This document shows positions 31,801 through 41,187 of a stretch of DNA of 64,000 bases, one piece after another. The stretch is taken from assembly GCA_001858525.1 (NCBI GenBank), contig LAPX01000002.1, positions 1 through 64,000 on the forward strand. The letters are read 5' to 3'. Every line of letters begins with the position of its first letter. Position 1 is the stretch's first letter. Origin of the DNA: Vampirovibrio chlorellavorus. Lineage in GTDB: Bacteria > Cyanobacteriota > Vampirovibrionia > Vampirovibrionales > Vampirovibrionaceae. The notes under the pieces are model-generated. The model had not been told where the DNA came from and did not search any database. It saw nothing but the letters and a program-made list of their open reading frames with translations. The position numbers and the translations under genes were made by a program.

Positions 31801-32232
31801 TTAGTCTGGCAGTAACGTAATGGGGTGACGACCGGAAAAGCCCTCATTGAGACCGTGAAAGTAAAAAATGCCATCCTCTTTCAAGCGCCAGCATAAAAAA
31901 TAGACATCCCCGGAGTTTTCGGCCATGTAGGGGAAGTCAATCAAGCCAGTTTGCATATCCCTTAGAAGAATACCTTGCTCAGCAAAGCGCTCCACCCAAC
32001 GGTTAACGGCCTCTTCAAAGCTATCAAACCGCTTTTGAAGGGCTATTACTTCACCCTCAGAAGTTTGTCTGCCGCTATTTTTACGAGCCAGCAGCAGCCT
32101 TTTACTCAGAATGACCCCGTCTTGCAATTCCCGAAGTTCTGCGTGCGCTTGCTTGAGTTGATCAACAACCCAGGGAATCCATTCCACGGCATCTTCCACG
32201 GTAAAAAATTTTTTGAACTCATATGTAGTCAT
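31801..32232 (-). CDS. DUF2203 family protein
   Basis: 'FTVEDAVEWIPWVVDQL ... GILLRDMQTGLIDFPYM..GDVYFLCWRLKEDGIFYFHGLNEGFSGRHPI'. Confidence 0.85.
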   Translation of the reverse strand: MTTYEFKKFFTVEDAVEWIPWVVDQLKQAHAELRELQDGVILSKRLLLARKNSGRQTSEGEVIALQKRFDSFEEAVNRWVERFAEQGILLRDMQTGLIDFPYMAENSGDVYFLCWRLKEDGIFYFHGLNEGFSGRHPITLLPD

Positions 32233-32354
32233 ACAAACGAGTGCCTTTTATTCGTATATTTCCCTGCAATAGCATAGGGCAAACCGGTCAGTCTGTCCAG
32301 ATTCAAGCCCATGGGCCTTAAAGCAAACCTATTTTGCGAGGAAAACTCGCTCAA

Positions 32355-32597
32355 TTAGAATTTCAGCCTGATCTTCTGGATGAAAATGGTGTAAAACAGC
32401 AATGAACCCCAGTACATCAGGGTGGTCACTATCATGTTCTTGATCAACGAGTTATTACCGGCAATGGGAAAGATCAGGGAGGCAATGGGCTTGGCAAAGG
32501 TTTGGGCCATGGGATAAGACACTACAATGAAAATCATGATGATGAGATACAAAACGCCGTAATATCCCACAAAACGCCAGCCGTCAATTTCCCGCAT
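32355..32597 (-). CDS. Small membrane hypothetical protein
   Basis: 80 aa, two hydrophobic segments. Confidence 0.6.
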   Translation of the reverse strand: MREIDGWRFVGYYGVLYLIIMIFIVVSYPMAQTFAKPIASLIFPIAGNNSLIKNMIVTTLMYWGSLLFYTIFIQKIRLKF

Positions 32598-32779
32598 GTG
32601 CCACTCAAGCCCCTAATTATTGCCCTGATTATTGATTGATGAGAACGCTTGCTCACGCTTTTCAGGACGGTCTTTTTGAGCAATGAAACCTCCCTATTTT
32701 ACTATGAATTTACAGTTTGCTGTTGAGGATTACAGTTTTGGTGGAATAGGTCGATAAGTAGACTGGTGAGTCAAGAAGT

Positions 32780-33118
32780 ATGAGGACAACGGCCATGGTT
32801 CCAGAAAATGACCCTCACGCGGATGCGGACATTCAACAGGCCCTGCAGGCAGCCAGTCGTCAAGAGGGCGTTTCGGCGGAATCCGCCTCGCCAGGGCTTC
32901 CTGAAAATGGCTTGAGTGATACTTTGACCCACGGCAAGCAATGCCCACTGCTGGGACTGCGTTACGCCCTGGCCAAATGTGCATTCTCTGCGGAGCGTGC
33001 CCCCTGGCAGACTTTGGCCATTATGTTTTTGAGCATCGTGTGTGGCTGGGTGTGCGTTTATTTTGGGGTTACGGTATTTGCCGCCTGGATTTTATACGCC
33101 ATCTTCGCGAACGACTGA
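32780..33118 (+). CDS. Hypothetical protein with C-terminal TM segment
   Basis: 112 aa ORF, C-terminal 'TLAIMFLSIVCGWVCVYFGVTVFAAWILYAIF'. Confidence 0.6.
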   Translation: MRTTAMVPENDPHADADIQQALQAASRQEGVSAESASPGLPENGLSDTLTHGKQCPLLGLRYALAKCAFSAERAPWQTLAIMFLSIVCGWVCVYFGVTVFAAWILYAIFAND

Positions 33119-33195
33119 GGTTTTCGGTATTACAGCCAGTATGCCTTCCGAGTGGGATGGCCTAAACCTACCGATTGCCGACGATTGTAGGCAGA

Positions 33196-33237
33196 TATAA
33201 AAAGAACCCCCTTCCAATCGCTTGGAAGAAGGTTCTT
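33196..33237 (-). terminator. Minus-strand intrinsic terminator
   Basis: AAGAACCCCCTTCCAA-TCGC-TTGGAAGAAGGTTCTT hairpin; the minus strand reads into TTTTTAT. Confidence 0.65.
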
Positions 33238-33290
33238 GAGAAGTGACTTTCATCACCTCACCCCCTTATGATACAAAATGGGTCGAGGGC

Positions 33291-33440
33291 TTACCATTGT
33301 CCAACTGTTTAAAAATGCCCCTATCCAAGTGAGCACAGCCATTGGAGAACGCAGGGCAACGAGACCAAGCCGGGGATGCTAAACGCCTGTACAAAGGGGC
33401 AAATACTGGAAAGCAAGTCGCTTTGCTGCTTCAATGGTAA
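33291..33440 (-). ncRNA. Candidate structured ncRNA (strand inferred from terminator)
   Basis: Closing 9-bp complementarity TTACCATTG (33291-33299)/CAATGGTAA (33432-33440) enclosing TGCCCC (33316-33321)/GGGGCA (33396-33401); no CDS in this gap; minus-strand terminator downstream. Confidence 0.35.
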
Positions 33441-33471
33441 ACTATAAGACAGTAGGAGGGGCTTTTTGATT

Positions 33472-34506
33472 ATGCTGTTTTCAAAATTTATCGCTCTGGT
33501 TTGCCCAAACGGGAAAGATCCGGCCCAAAAGTACGCAGAATCTCTGGCTCAAATCCAGATGGCCGATGAGATGGGCTTCTACGGCATTTGGCTGTCAGAA
33601 AATCATTTTTCCTGCAACACCGGCCTACCCCAGTTTCAGGGGGAAATCGGCATTACGCCCAAACCGTTGCTGTTTGGTATGCAAATCGTGGAACGCACCC
33701 GACAGATTCGGGTGGGCACTGCCGTGCGGAACATCGTTTTCACCCATCCCTTGCTGGTAGCGGAAGAGGCTTTGGTTTTTGATCTCCTCTCCAAAGGTCG
33801 TCTGGATCTCGGGGTGGGCTGCGGCTATCGTCCCTGGGAGTTTGAAGGCTTCAAGATCAACCAGGCGGAAGCGCGGGAACGCTTTCTGGAATCACTGGAA
33901 ATTCTGGATCGGGGGTTGCAAGGCGAATCGTTCAGTTTTCAGGGCAAATACTATGATATTCCAGAGGTTTCACTGGTGCCCAAGCCTTACTACACCAAAC
34001 CCCGTCCCAAGCTGTACCTGGCCACCGGGGATATGGAACAAGTCAAACTGGCTGCCCGCAAAGATTACGGGGTGATGTCCTTCTCCACCTCCAGCAAAGA
34101 ACATTTACTGGCCCTGTACGACACTTATCGGGGCATTGCCGAACCCTTGGGCCACGATGTGTCCCGAACCCGTTTTCCGGTCACTCGGCAGATTTATATC
34201 CACCGCGATCCGGCTGTGGTTCAGGGATATGCCGAACGAAACCTGCCCCACTATCAAGCCGCCTTGGGGGATTTTAAAACCTGTCCGCCGTTGGAGGCGC
34301 TGAAAAAACTCTACATCATCGGCACCCCGGAGGAATGCGTCCAGCAACTCCAGACTCTGCGGGACGAGATGGGATGCGAGCACGTCATCTTGTGGTTTAA
34401 CTTTGGTTGGCTGACCCATCAGGAGGTCACTGAACAAATGCGCCTGTTTGCGGAGGAAGTGATGCCCTGTTTCCAGCCTGTATCCAAAGCGGTGGCCTGT
34501 CCATGA
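33472..34506 (+). CDS. LLM-class flavin-dependent oxidoreductase (luciferase-like monooxygenase)
   Basis: 'MADEMGFYGIWLSENHFS', 'TRQIRVGTAVRNIVFTHPLLVAEEALVFDLLSKGRLDLGVGCGYRPWEF'. Confidence 0.92.
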   Translation: MLFSKFIALVCPNGKDPAQKYAESLAQIQMADEMGFYGIWLSENHFSCNTGLPQFQGEIGITPKPLLFGMQIVERTRQIRVGTAVRNIVFTHPLLVAEEALVFDLLSKGRLDLGVGCGYRPWEFEGFKINQAEARERFLESLEILDRGLQGESFSFQGKYYDIPEVSLVPKPYYTKPRPKLYLATGDMEQVKLAARKDYGVMSFSTSSKEHLLALYDTYRGIAEPLGHDVSRTRFPVTRQIYIHRDPAVVQGYAERNLPHYQAALGDFKTCPPLEALKKLYIIGTPEECVQQLQTLRDEMGCEHVILWFNFGWLTHQEVTEQMRLFAEEVMPCFQPVSKAVACP

Positions 34507-35627
34507 GCCACTCTTCTTGGGAGCATTCGGGGGGATTTTCCGGGGAATCTGCTGATTTGCCCTGGGCGCCCTTGTACACGATTTGCCGCTCTGGCATTCC
34601 GGAGCTGACCATCCATGGGCTGGCTTACGGATGGGCCGAAGATCGCTCCCTGTATGCCAATGCAGGGCGCACTCTGCTGAAAATTGGCAATCCGCAAGCC
34701 CCCTTGTGGAGTCGTTCGCTGCTGAAGCCCTTTCAGTTCATGGCGCTTTACCCCGCCCTTAAGCAGGCTTATCCCTCACTGGGCCCAACCCATTTTGCCC
34801 TCATGCTGGCCTCCCAAAATGGGGACGCCGTTCAAAGCCAACTCCTGCAAGAGATTATAGCGTTAACCGGGCTCTGTGAATCCGATTTGCAATGTCCGGC
34901 TTGTCGACCCCTAGGACAAGGACAGGAGCAGGGACAAACGTCGCCACAGGCCAAAAGTGCCTTGAACCACCCCTGTGCCGGCAAGCACCTGGCCCATTTG
35001 CTCTATCAAAAAAGTTTGGCTTTGCCGCTGAAAGACTACTTATCGCCCGATCAACCGGCCTATGGTCAATTGCGGTTACTGCTGGGCTTTTTGCTGGGAC
35101 GAGAGGATTTTGCCGAATCCGTGGACGGTTGCGGCATGCCCAATATTGCCCTCAGCGCCGTGGAAATGGCCCAGTTGTATCATGCCTTGCAGATGCCCGT
35201 CAGTCGGGACTTGTTACGGCAAGCTCCCGAAGAACTGACCGATTGCTTGACGCTTTGGGATGACATTGCCGCCTTGATGCGAAACCACCCCGCCTTGATG
35301 GGAGGCTTGGGGCGCTTGGATACCGCCTTGATGGTATCCGCTTTTGAAGGTGGACTGCCCTTGATTGCCAAAGAGGGCGCGGATGGGTTGCTGGCCGTCT
35401 CGATTGGCCGAAACGCCCGCTTTCAAGATGGCTTGGGGCTGCTGATCAAAGTGGCCTCCGGGTATGAGCCCCAGCAGTTGCGACGCATGGTGTTGCGTCT
35501 GTTAGAGCAATTGGACTTGGTGTCCTTATGTCCGCCGCTGGCCTCCCTTAAGCTTGCTGGCGAAGAGAATCCCGTTTTGCAATCCCATTTTCATTTTGAT
35601 CTTGCCCAAAAGCCCCCCTCTCCATGA
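34503..35627 (+). CDS. Asparaginase II-like family protein
   Basis: 'SRSLLKPFQFMAL', 'LASQNGDAVQSQLLQEI', 'NHPCAGKHLAHLL', 'VDGCGMPNIALS'; ATGA overlap with the preceding gene. Confidence 0.88.
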   Translation: MSHSSWEHSGGFSGESADLPWAPLYTICRSGIPELTIHGLAYGWAEDRSLYANAGRTLLKIGNPQAPLWSRSLLKPFQFMALYPALKQAYPSLGPTHFALMLASQNGDAVQSQLLQEIIALTGLCESDLQCPACRPLGQGQEQGQTSPQAKSALNHPCAGKHLAHLLYQKSLALPLKDYLSPDQPAYGQLRLLLGFLLGREDFAESVDGCGMPNIALSAVEMAQLYHALQMPVSRDLLRQAPEELTDCLTLWDDIAALMRNHPALMGGLGRLDTALMVSAFEGGLPLIAKEGADGLLAVSIGRNARFQDGLGLLIKVASGYEPQQLRRMVLRLLEQLDLVSLCPPLASLKLAGEENPVLQSHFHFDLAQKPPSP

Positions 35628-36310
35628 CCTTTCCATCGTTTGAGATCATCGATATTTCACAACCCGTCAATAGCCAAACGGCTTGCTTCCCGGGCGATAC
35701 CCCCTTTCGCCATGAAGTGATGGTTTCTTATCAGCAATCCGGGGTGATGAACCTGACCGCTTTCCATATGAGTCCACATGTGGGCACCCACGCCGATGCG
35801 CCGGTGCATATTGGGGGCGATATTACACAGCCGGGCCTGGGTACGGAATCGATCGCTCAACTGGACCTGAGTCCTTTTTTAGGACCCGTGGCGGTGGTGG
35901 ATGTCTCCCCGTGTTCAGGGCCGGTTGGCTGGGAGCAAGTGGAACGCCAGTTACTAGCTTTTCCGGTATTTCCGCCCCGTATTTTGTTTAAAACCTGTCA
36001 GGTCGTTCGTCCCACTGTGTTTGAGGAAGATTACGCCTGGCTGTCGGTTGCCCTGATCGAGGCATTAGCGGCGCGCGGGGTTTGTCTGGTGGGATTGGAC
36101 ACCCCCTCAGTGGACGCAGTGGATTCCAAAACGCTGGAAACCCATCATGCCTTACTCGGGGCTAATATGGTCTGGCTGGAAAATCTGGATCTCAGTCAGG
36201 TGCCCATCCATCCGGATCTGCCGGAGCTGTATTTTTTGAGCGCCCTGCCGCTGAAGTTGACTGAACTGGAAGCCTCGCCGGTTCGGGCCGTGCTGTTACG
36301 GTTTACCTGA
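35624..36310 (+). CDS. Cyclase family protein (kynurenine formamidase-like metal-dependent hydrolase)
   Basis: 'PGDTPFRHEV', 'SPHVGTHADAPVHIGGD', 'LVGLDTPSVD'; ATGA overlap with the preceding gene. Confidence 0.88.
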   Translation: MTFPSFEIIDISQPVNSQTACFPGDTPFRHEVMVSYQQSGVMNLTAFHMSPHVGTHADAPVHIGGDITQPGLGTESIAQLDLSPFLGPVAVVDVSPCSGPVGWEQVERQLLAFPVFPPRILFKTCQVVRPTVFEEDYAWLSVALIEALAARGVCLVGLDTPSVDAVDSKTLETHHALLGANMVWLENLDLSQVPIHPDLPELYFLSALPLKLTELEASPVRAVLLRFT

Positions 36311-36408
36311 ATGGGCTTTTGTGTTGGGCGTATAATAAACACCGACTTTCAGTCATTTGGTTTCAGTCATTGTTCTGTCAAAACAAAAGCGGAGGTTAAA
36401 CGACCCTC

Positions 36409-36825
36409 ATGCCCGAAAATGAACTTCAAAAAACGCACAAAATCCAGAAAACAGATGAAGAATGGCGGCAGCAACTCACCCCAGATCAATTCCGCATTAC
36501 CCGCCAAAAAGGGACAGAACGGCCCTTTACCGGCCAGTACAACGATTTTAAAGGCCAAGGTGCCTTTCATTGCGTTTGCTGTGGACAACCCTTGTTCAGT
36601 TCTGAGCACAAGTACAATTCCGGCTCCGGCTGGCCCAGTTTTTGGCAACCTCTGCAAGCGGAGGCCCTAGAACAAGACGTTGATCGCAGTCATGGTATGA
36701 CACGGGTGGAAATCCATTGTTCTGCTTGTGAGGCCCATTTGGGGCATGTGTTTGAAGATGGCCCAGAGCCGACCGGATTGCGTTATTGCATTAATTCGGC
36801 CTCGCTTCAGTTCCGGGAAGAATAG
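36409..36825 (+). CDS. msrB: Peptide-methionine (R)-S-oxide reductase
   Basis: 'FHCVCCGQPLFSSEHKYNSGSGWPSFW', 'EAHLGHVFEDGPEPTGLRYCINSASLQF'. Confidence 0.97.
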   Translation: MPENELQKTHKIQKTDEEWRQQLTPDQFRITRQKGTERPFTGQYNDFKGQGAFHCVCCGQPLFSSEHKYNSGSGWPSFWQPLQAEALEQDVDRSHGMTRVEIHCSACEAHLGHVFEDGPEPTGLRYCINSASLQFREE

Positions 36826-36875
36826 ACTCAGGCTTGACTCTTTACTACCTGATTACTCACAAACGATTTCCGTGA

Positions 36876-36922
36876 AAAAGCCAGTGACCTTCGGGCTTTT
36901 TGCCTTTTGGTCACTGGCTTTT
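36876..36922. terminator. Bidirectional intrinsic terminator between convergent genes
   Basis: AAAAGCCAGTGACC...GGTCACTGGCTTTT, 14-bp perfect stem. Confidence 0.85.
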
Positions 36923-36947
36923 CACTTTACTAAATTAAGCCGTCTTA

Positions 36948-38939
36948 TTATTCAGTAGGTTTCTCTTCTTCCGCAGCAGCTTCGCCTGGCGCCGGAGCAC
37001 CTGCAGCTGGCGCTGGTGCACCTGCCGCTGGAGCACCCTCAGGCTGTGCCCCCTCCGCGGGGGCAGGAGCTGGAGCGGTCGTCGGAGTAGGTGTTGGAGC
37101 ACCCTCAGATTGTGCCCCTTCCGCGGGAGCAGGAGCTGGAGCAGGCGTTGGAGCCACGGCTGCAGGCAATCCTAACTCAGCACGTTTCTGGTCTGTTAAT
37201 TCTTCCTCAAAGACTACCTCTTCAACATCAGCAGCTACCAAAACATAGCTTCCGTCGGCCAACTGAACATAGCGGGTACTGCCATCTTCCTGCGCTTCAG
37301 CTCTCCAGTCTTCCTCGTTACCTTCGAGCACAGCGGTATCTTCACCCTCATCACCAGACAGTTCCGCGATACCACCATCCTCAACATCTGCCAACAGGGT
37401 ATCATCACCATCGTTGCCCTCAGCGATTGACTCACTACCTTCACCGATAGCAACGGCACCGACGACGTCATCACCGCCGCCCCCTTGGGCGGTGGCCTTA
37501 CTGCCATCACCAACAGCAGCGGCTGTTACGAGATCCGCACCGTCACCAGATCCACCGTAGGCTGTAGCTTCACCACCATCTACGGCTGCCGCTGATACGA
37601 CATCATCGCCTTCACCACCGGAAGCTTTAGCCTTACTACCGTCACCGATAGCAGCAGCATCCACGACATCATCACCGCCGCCCCCTTGGGCGGTTGCCTT
37701 ACTGCCATCACCAACAGCAGCGGCTGTTACCAGATCCGCACCGTCGCCAGATCCACCGTAGGCAGTAGCTTCACCACCATCTACGGCTGCCGCTGATACG
37801 ACATCATCGCCTTCACCACCGGAAGCTTTAGCCTTACTACCGTCACCGATAGCAGCAGCATCCACGACATCATCACCGCCGCCCCCTTGGGCGGTTGCCT
37901 TACTGCCATCACCAACAGCAGCGGCTGTTACCAGATCCGCACCGTCGCCAGATCCACCGTAGGCTGTGGCTTCACCACCCTCTGCGGCTACCGCTGCTAC
38001 GACATCATCGCCTTCTCCACCGGAGGCTTTGGCCTTGCTTCCTTTACCGGCAGCTCCGGCTCCTACCATGTCGTTGCCGTCACCACCCTGTGCTTTGGCC
38101 TCACCACCCTCGACAGCTACTGCTGCTACGACATCATCGCCTTCACCACCGGAGGCCTTAGCCTTACTTCCTTTACCGGCAGCTCCGGCTGCTACGAGAT
38201 CGTTACCAGCTCCTCCTCGAGATTCGGCAGCGCTCCCTCCGTAAGCCTCAGTCAGAACAACGTCGTCACCATCTTGGCCATCGGCGATGACCGTACTGCC
38301 ATAATCAGCGGTAACGTGAGTAAAATCGTTACCCTCGCCACTGTAAATTTCAGTGTAACTGCCATCAGCGGTTGCGCCAAATACATCATCGCTATACTGT
38401 CCTCCGTAAAAAGTGTTAGCATTTTGAGAACCTGAAATATCGACCATGGTATCGGTCTGGCTGCCAGAGTTATCAACGACGTTTGTATTACCAAATCCAC
38501 CAATCAAGGTGATCAAATTATTAATGGCTTGGTTGAAGTTACCTGAGCCGCCCAAAATGGCAAACAAATTTTCAAAAGCGGTATTGTTGTTGTAAGTGCC
38601 TTCTTGCAAAGAGAGCAAGTTCCCGGCACTCAAGTTTTCATTGTGCACACCGCCTTGTGCGGTCAAAAAGTTACCAAAGCCTATATTTCTGCTCTCTTCC
38701 CCTGCTTGCAAACTAAGCAGGTTCCCTATAGCAAGATTATCATTATTGTAGCCAAATTGCAGATTGAGCAAGTCAAAGGCAGAAAGGTTGGTATTACCAA
38801 CGCCCGTCTGGAGACTAAAGGGATTATCGGCTGACAAGTTTATATTGCCTTCACCGCTCTGAAAAACCGGGGTTCTCATCCCGAATGCCCAGTTCAACAG
38901 AGACTGGCCTGCCTGATTAATTCCACCGCTCATAGTCAA
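36948..38939 (-). CDS. Repeat protein: N-terminal 17-residue repeats, central RTX-like GGxGxD-rich tandem repeats, Ala/Pro-rich C-terminus
   Basis: 663 aa; seven contiguous 17-aa units of the form GxxNxNLxxxNLLxLQx; central 'GGEGDDVV...GGSGDGADLVT' units; PAPAPAEGA tail. Confidence 0.9.
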   Translation of the reverse strand: MTMSGGINQAGQSLLNWAFGMRTPVFQSGEGNINLSADNPFSLQTGVGNTNLSAFDLLNLQFGYNNDNLAIGNLLSLQAGEESRNIGFGNFLTAQGGVHNENLSAGNLLSLQEGTYNNNTAFENLFAILGGSGNFNQAINNLITLIGGFGNTNVVDNSGSQTDTMVDISGSQNANTFYGGQYSDDVFGATADGSYTEIYSGEGNDFTHVTADYGSTVIADGQDGDDVVLTEAYGGSAAESRGGAGNDLVAAGAAGKGSKAKASGGEGDDVVAAVAVEGGEAKAQGGDGNDMVGAGAAGKGSKAKASGGEGDDVVAAVAAEGGEATAYGGSGDGADLVTAAAVGDGSKATAQGGGGDDVVDAAAIGDGSKAKASGGEGDDVVSAAAVDGGEATAYGGSGDGADLVTAAAVGDGSKATAQGGGGDDVVDAAAIGDGSKAKASGGEGDDVVSAAAVDGGEATAYGGSGDGADLVTAAAVGDGSKATAQGGGGDDVVGAVAIGEGSESIAEGNDGDDTLLADVEDGGIAELSGDEGEDTAVLEGNEEDWRAEAQEDGSTRYVQLADGSYVLVAADVEEVVFEEELTDQKRAELGLPAAVAPTPAPAPAPAEGAQSEGAPTPTPTTAPAPAPAEGAQPEGAPAAGAPAPAAGAPAPGEAAAEEEKPTE
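37440..38230. repeat. Coding tandem repeat array including ~201-bp (67-codon) units
   Basis: 'GCGGCTGTTA(C)..AGATCCGCACCGTC' recurs at about 37519, 37720 and 37921. Confidence 0.9.
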
Positions 38940-39201
38940 CTCTCCTTTTAGATAATAGCGCTTGAATACATAAAATATTGCTGGGACTGGCTGTTATAGG
39001 CTGGATATTAAATGCTGGAAATTCTCTCACTCAAAAATGGACACGCTGTGGTGCGAATATAAATCTGTTATTTAAAATAAAAACAACCAAGTGGCTTTAA
39101 TTGCCAACGTTGTTGAAAACGTTAATCGTTTGTTCATACAAACGCATGCCTTTGGCCCCCAAAAGAGAGCATCGGTATATTCTAGAAAGCCTCAGCCTGC
39201 C

Positions 39202-40032
39202 TTACAGGTGGATTTTGACAGTATCTGGATTAATACCCCGGGTTTTCAACCACTGATTTCTACTTTTTAACGCCTTGGCGCTGTACACAACGGCTTGTCT
39301 TAAATCCCCTTGCTGCATGGCCGCTTGTCCCAGCAACATATACGCACCCGGGTTCTCTTCGCTAATGACCAACGATTCCCGCCACAACTGGACGGCTTCC
39401 TGATAATTGGCCTGGGGATTTCGTTCTGCCAGCAAATATCCCAGGTAGTTTCTGGCCCAAAAATCCTCAGCATCCAGACTGACCAATTGCCGAAAGGCCA
39501 GCTCCGCCTTGTCGTAAAACTGATTGGGAACCACCGCTTTGGTTTTGTCTTTAATATAGCCCTTTTCCACCGCATACCCGCGCACATAATAGGCAAAGCC
39601 CAGGCGATACAAAAGAACGGGGTCTAATGAGCCTACCGCTTTTAGCTTTTCATATTCGGCAATTTTTCGATCGAACAGGGCAAAGCCTTCCGGACTTTTT
39701 TTAGCGAGTCGTCGGGATAAATCCAGCTCCTCCAGCGCCCGTTCCAGATAAGGGGTACGACTGTAGGCCAACGCCAACAAAAAATGAGCCTCGGCATCGT
39801 TGGGGGAGTCTTTGACTTTGCGTTCGCCTTCAGTGACTTCTTCCCCCATGCCCAATACTTCTTGAGAGACCCCACCGCTCAAGGGACTTCCGACCTTGGA
39901 GATGGCGGCACCATTATCAGGACCCGCCGAGACAGCATGGGGTATGGCCATCCCTATAGCAAAGAGCAATCCCCAACTAAAAATCGTTTTCAGCACTTGA
40001 TTTTTGCTTTCAATATTGATGGGTTTTATCAT
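39202..40032 (-). CDS. Exported TPR-repeat protein
   Basis: Internal Met gives signal peptide 'IFSWGLLFAIGMAIPHAVSAGP'; TPR-like helical repeats ('DAEAHFLLALAYSRTPYLERALEELDLSRRL'). Confidence 0.82.
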   Translation of the reverse strand: MIKPINIESKNQVLKTIFSWGLLFAIGMAIPHAVSAGPDNGAAISKVGSPLSGGVSQEVLGMGEEVTEGERKVKDSPNDAEAHFLLALAYSRTPYLERALEELDLSRRLAKKSPEGFALFDRKIAEYEKLKAVGSLDPVLLYRLGFAYYVRGYAVEKGYIKDKTKAVVPNQFYDKAELAFRQLVSLDAEDFWARNYLGYLLAERNPQANYQEAVQLWRESLVISEENPGAYMLLGQAAMQQGDLRQAVVYSAKALKSRNQWLKTRGINPDTVKIHL

Positions 40033-40199
40033 GGACGAAGACCGGTACTCATCCTGATCATCATAGCAATGTTCAGTTGAACTGACGAAAAAATCAATGG
40101 GAGAGTTCCCTGACAACTTGACTCGCACCCTGTCCGTGGGGCTGAACGTGGTAATCGAAATAGGTCAATCTGTATAATAGAGAACAGACATCAACTTGA

Positions 40200-41165
40200 A
40201 TGAGGGCTGAACTGTTGAACCGATGGACGTTGCCGAGGCTGGGTTATATAGGACTACTGTTTTTCTGCCTGGTTTATTTTTTGCCAATGGGTTTTGCCGA
40301 ATCCAAACCCATGCCCTACCCGCCGTTTAAAACGGCCAACGGTTTCACTCGGTTTACCCAAACGATGACTGGCTTTACCCCACTGAGCGGCTGGATGGCC
40401 AACTGCATATTGCAACGGGAATTGAAAAAACAGGTCAGCGGCAAGCTTCAATCTCACCTGAGCCTGTATAGCGGCAGTGACTTGCTGCGAGGGAAAGCCC
40501 GACGCATTGAGATTCGGGGACATCAGGTGGTCTTAAACGGCTTGATCCCTCTCAGTGAATTCCAATTAGAAACGCGGGAGGACTCCCCCCTGTTTGTGAG
40601 CAATGACCGCCGACCCATTTTGCTGAAGCCCTTGGATCTCTCACTAACCGCCCGCATGACAGAAGCCGATGTAAACGCCATGCTGAACAATCGCAAGGGA
40701 CAAACACTCCTGAACAATCTGGTGGTGGTTATTCCACCCTTTGGAAAGCAAGCATTGGATGTGTTGAACCCCAAGGTCAACTTTGAGGGAGATCGCATCA
40801 CCCTGGTTTCGCTGGTGAACAAGCATAACCAGCCCGTGGAAAAGGGCTTGCCCGTGCAAATCAGTGGGCAATTATCCGCAGAAAACTCCCGACTGAATCT
40901 GAAAAATATGGACTTGCAGGTCAGTGGCTTTGAGCTGGATGAACTCAAGGAAGTCTCTCAATTGATAGAAAATTACTTTGGTGAAATCGTCAATCTGAAT
41001 CACATCAAGGTGGAACGTCATACTATCAAGGTCCAGGTGGAGCAAACTGACATTGTGGATAAACAGCTACAGTTCAAAGCCAACATCCATGTGGAGCCCC
41101 AGCGAAAATATCTGGAAAAGTATCTGAGCGCTCACGGCAAAAAGGCCAATTCCACGAAGAATTGA
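40200..41165 (+). CDS. DUF2993/LmeA-like exported lipid-binding protein
   Basis: Signal-like N-terminus 'LGYIGLLFFCLVYFLPMGFA', 'LLRGKARRIEIRGHQVVLNGL..SEFQLETRE', 'TEADVNAML'. Confidence 0.75.
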   Translation: MRAELLNRWTLPRLGYIGLLFFCLVYFLPMGFAESKPMPYPPFKTANGFTRFTQTMTGFTPLSGWMANCILQRELKKQVSGKLQSHLSLYSGSDLLRGKARRIEIRGHQVVLNGLIPLSEFQLETREDSPLFVSNDRRPILLKPLDLSLTARMTEADVNAMLNNRKGQTLLNNLVVVIPPFGKQALDVLNPKVNFEGDRITLVSLVNKHNQPVEKGLPVQISGQLSAENSRLNLKNMDLQVSGFELDELKEVSQLIENYFGEIVNLNHIKVERHTIKVQVEQTDIVDKQLQFKANIHVEPQRKYLEKYLSAHGKKANSTKN

Positions 41166-41187
41166 CCCGCTTGCCGGTCCTGATCGC

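Noticed and set aside
33080-33253. Minus-strand small ORF starting ATG 33253 after AAGGGGGTGAGGTG
   Set aside because: Good SD-like sequence, but the reading frame runs through the terminator hairpin and into the antisense of the 32780-33118 gene; more likely part of the ncRNA/terminator region.
37519-38121. CRISPR-like periodic direct repeats
   Set aside because: The 201-bp period is in-frame coding repetition; no short repeat/unique spacer pattern and no cas genes. No CRISPR array was seen elsewhere in the window.
37887-38435. 182-aa and other plus-strand ORFs across the repeat gene
   Set aside because: Antisense readings of the 36948-38939 tandem repeat.
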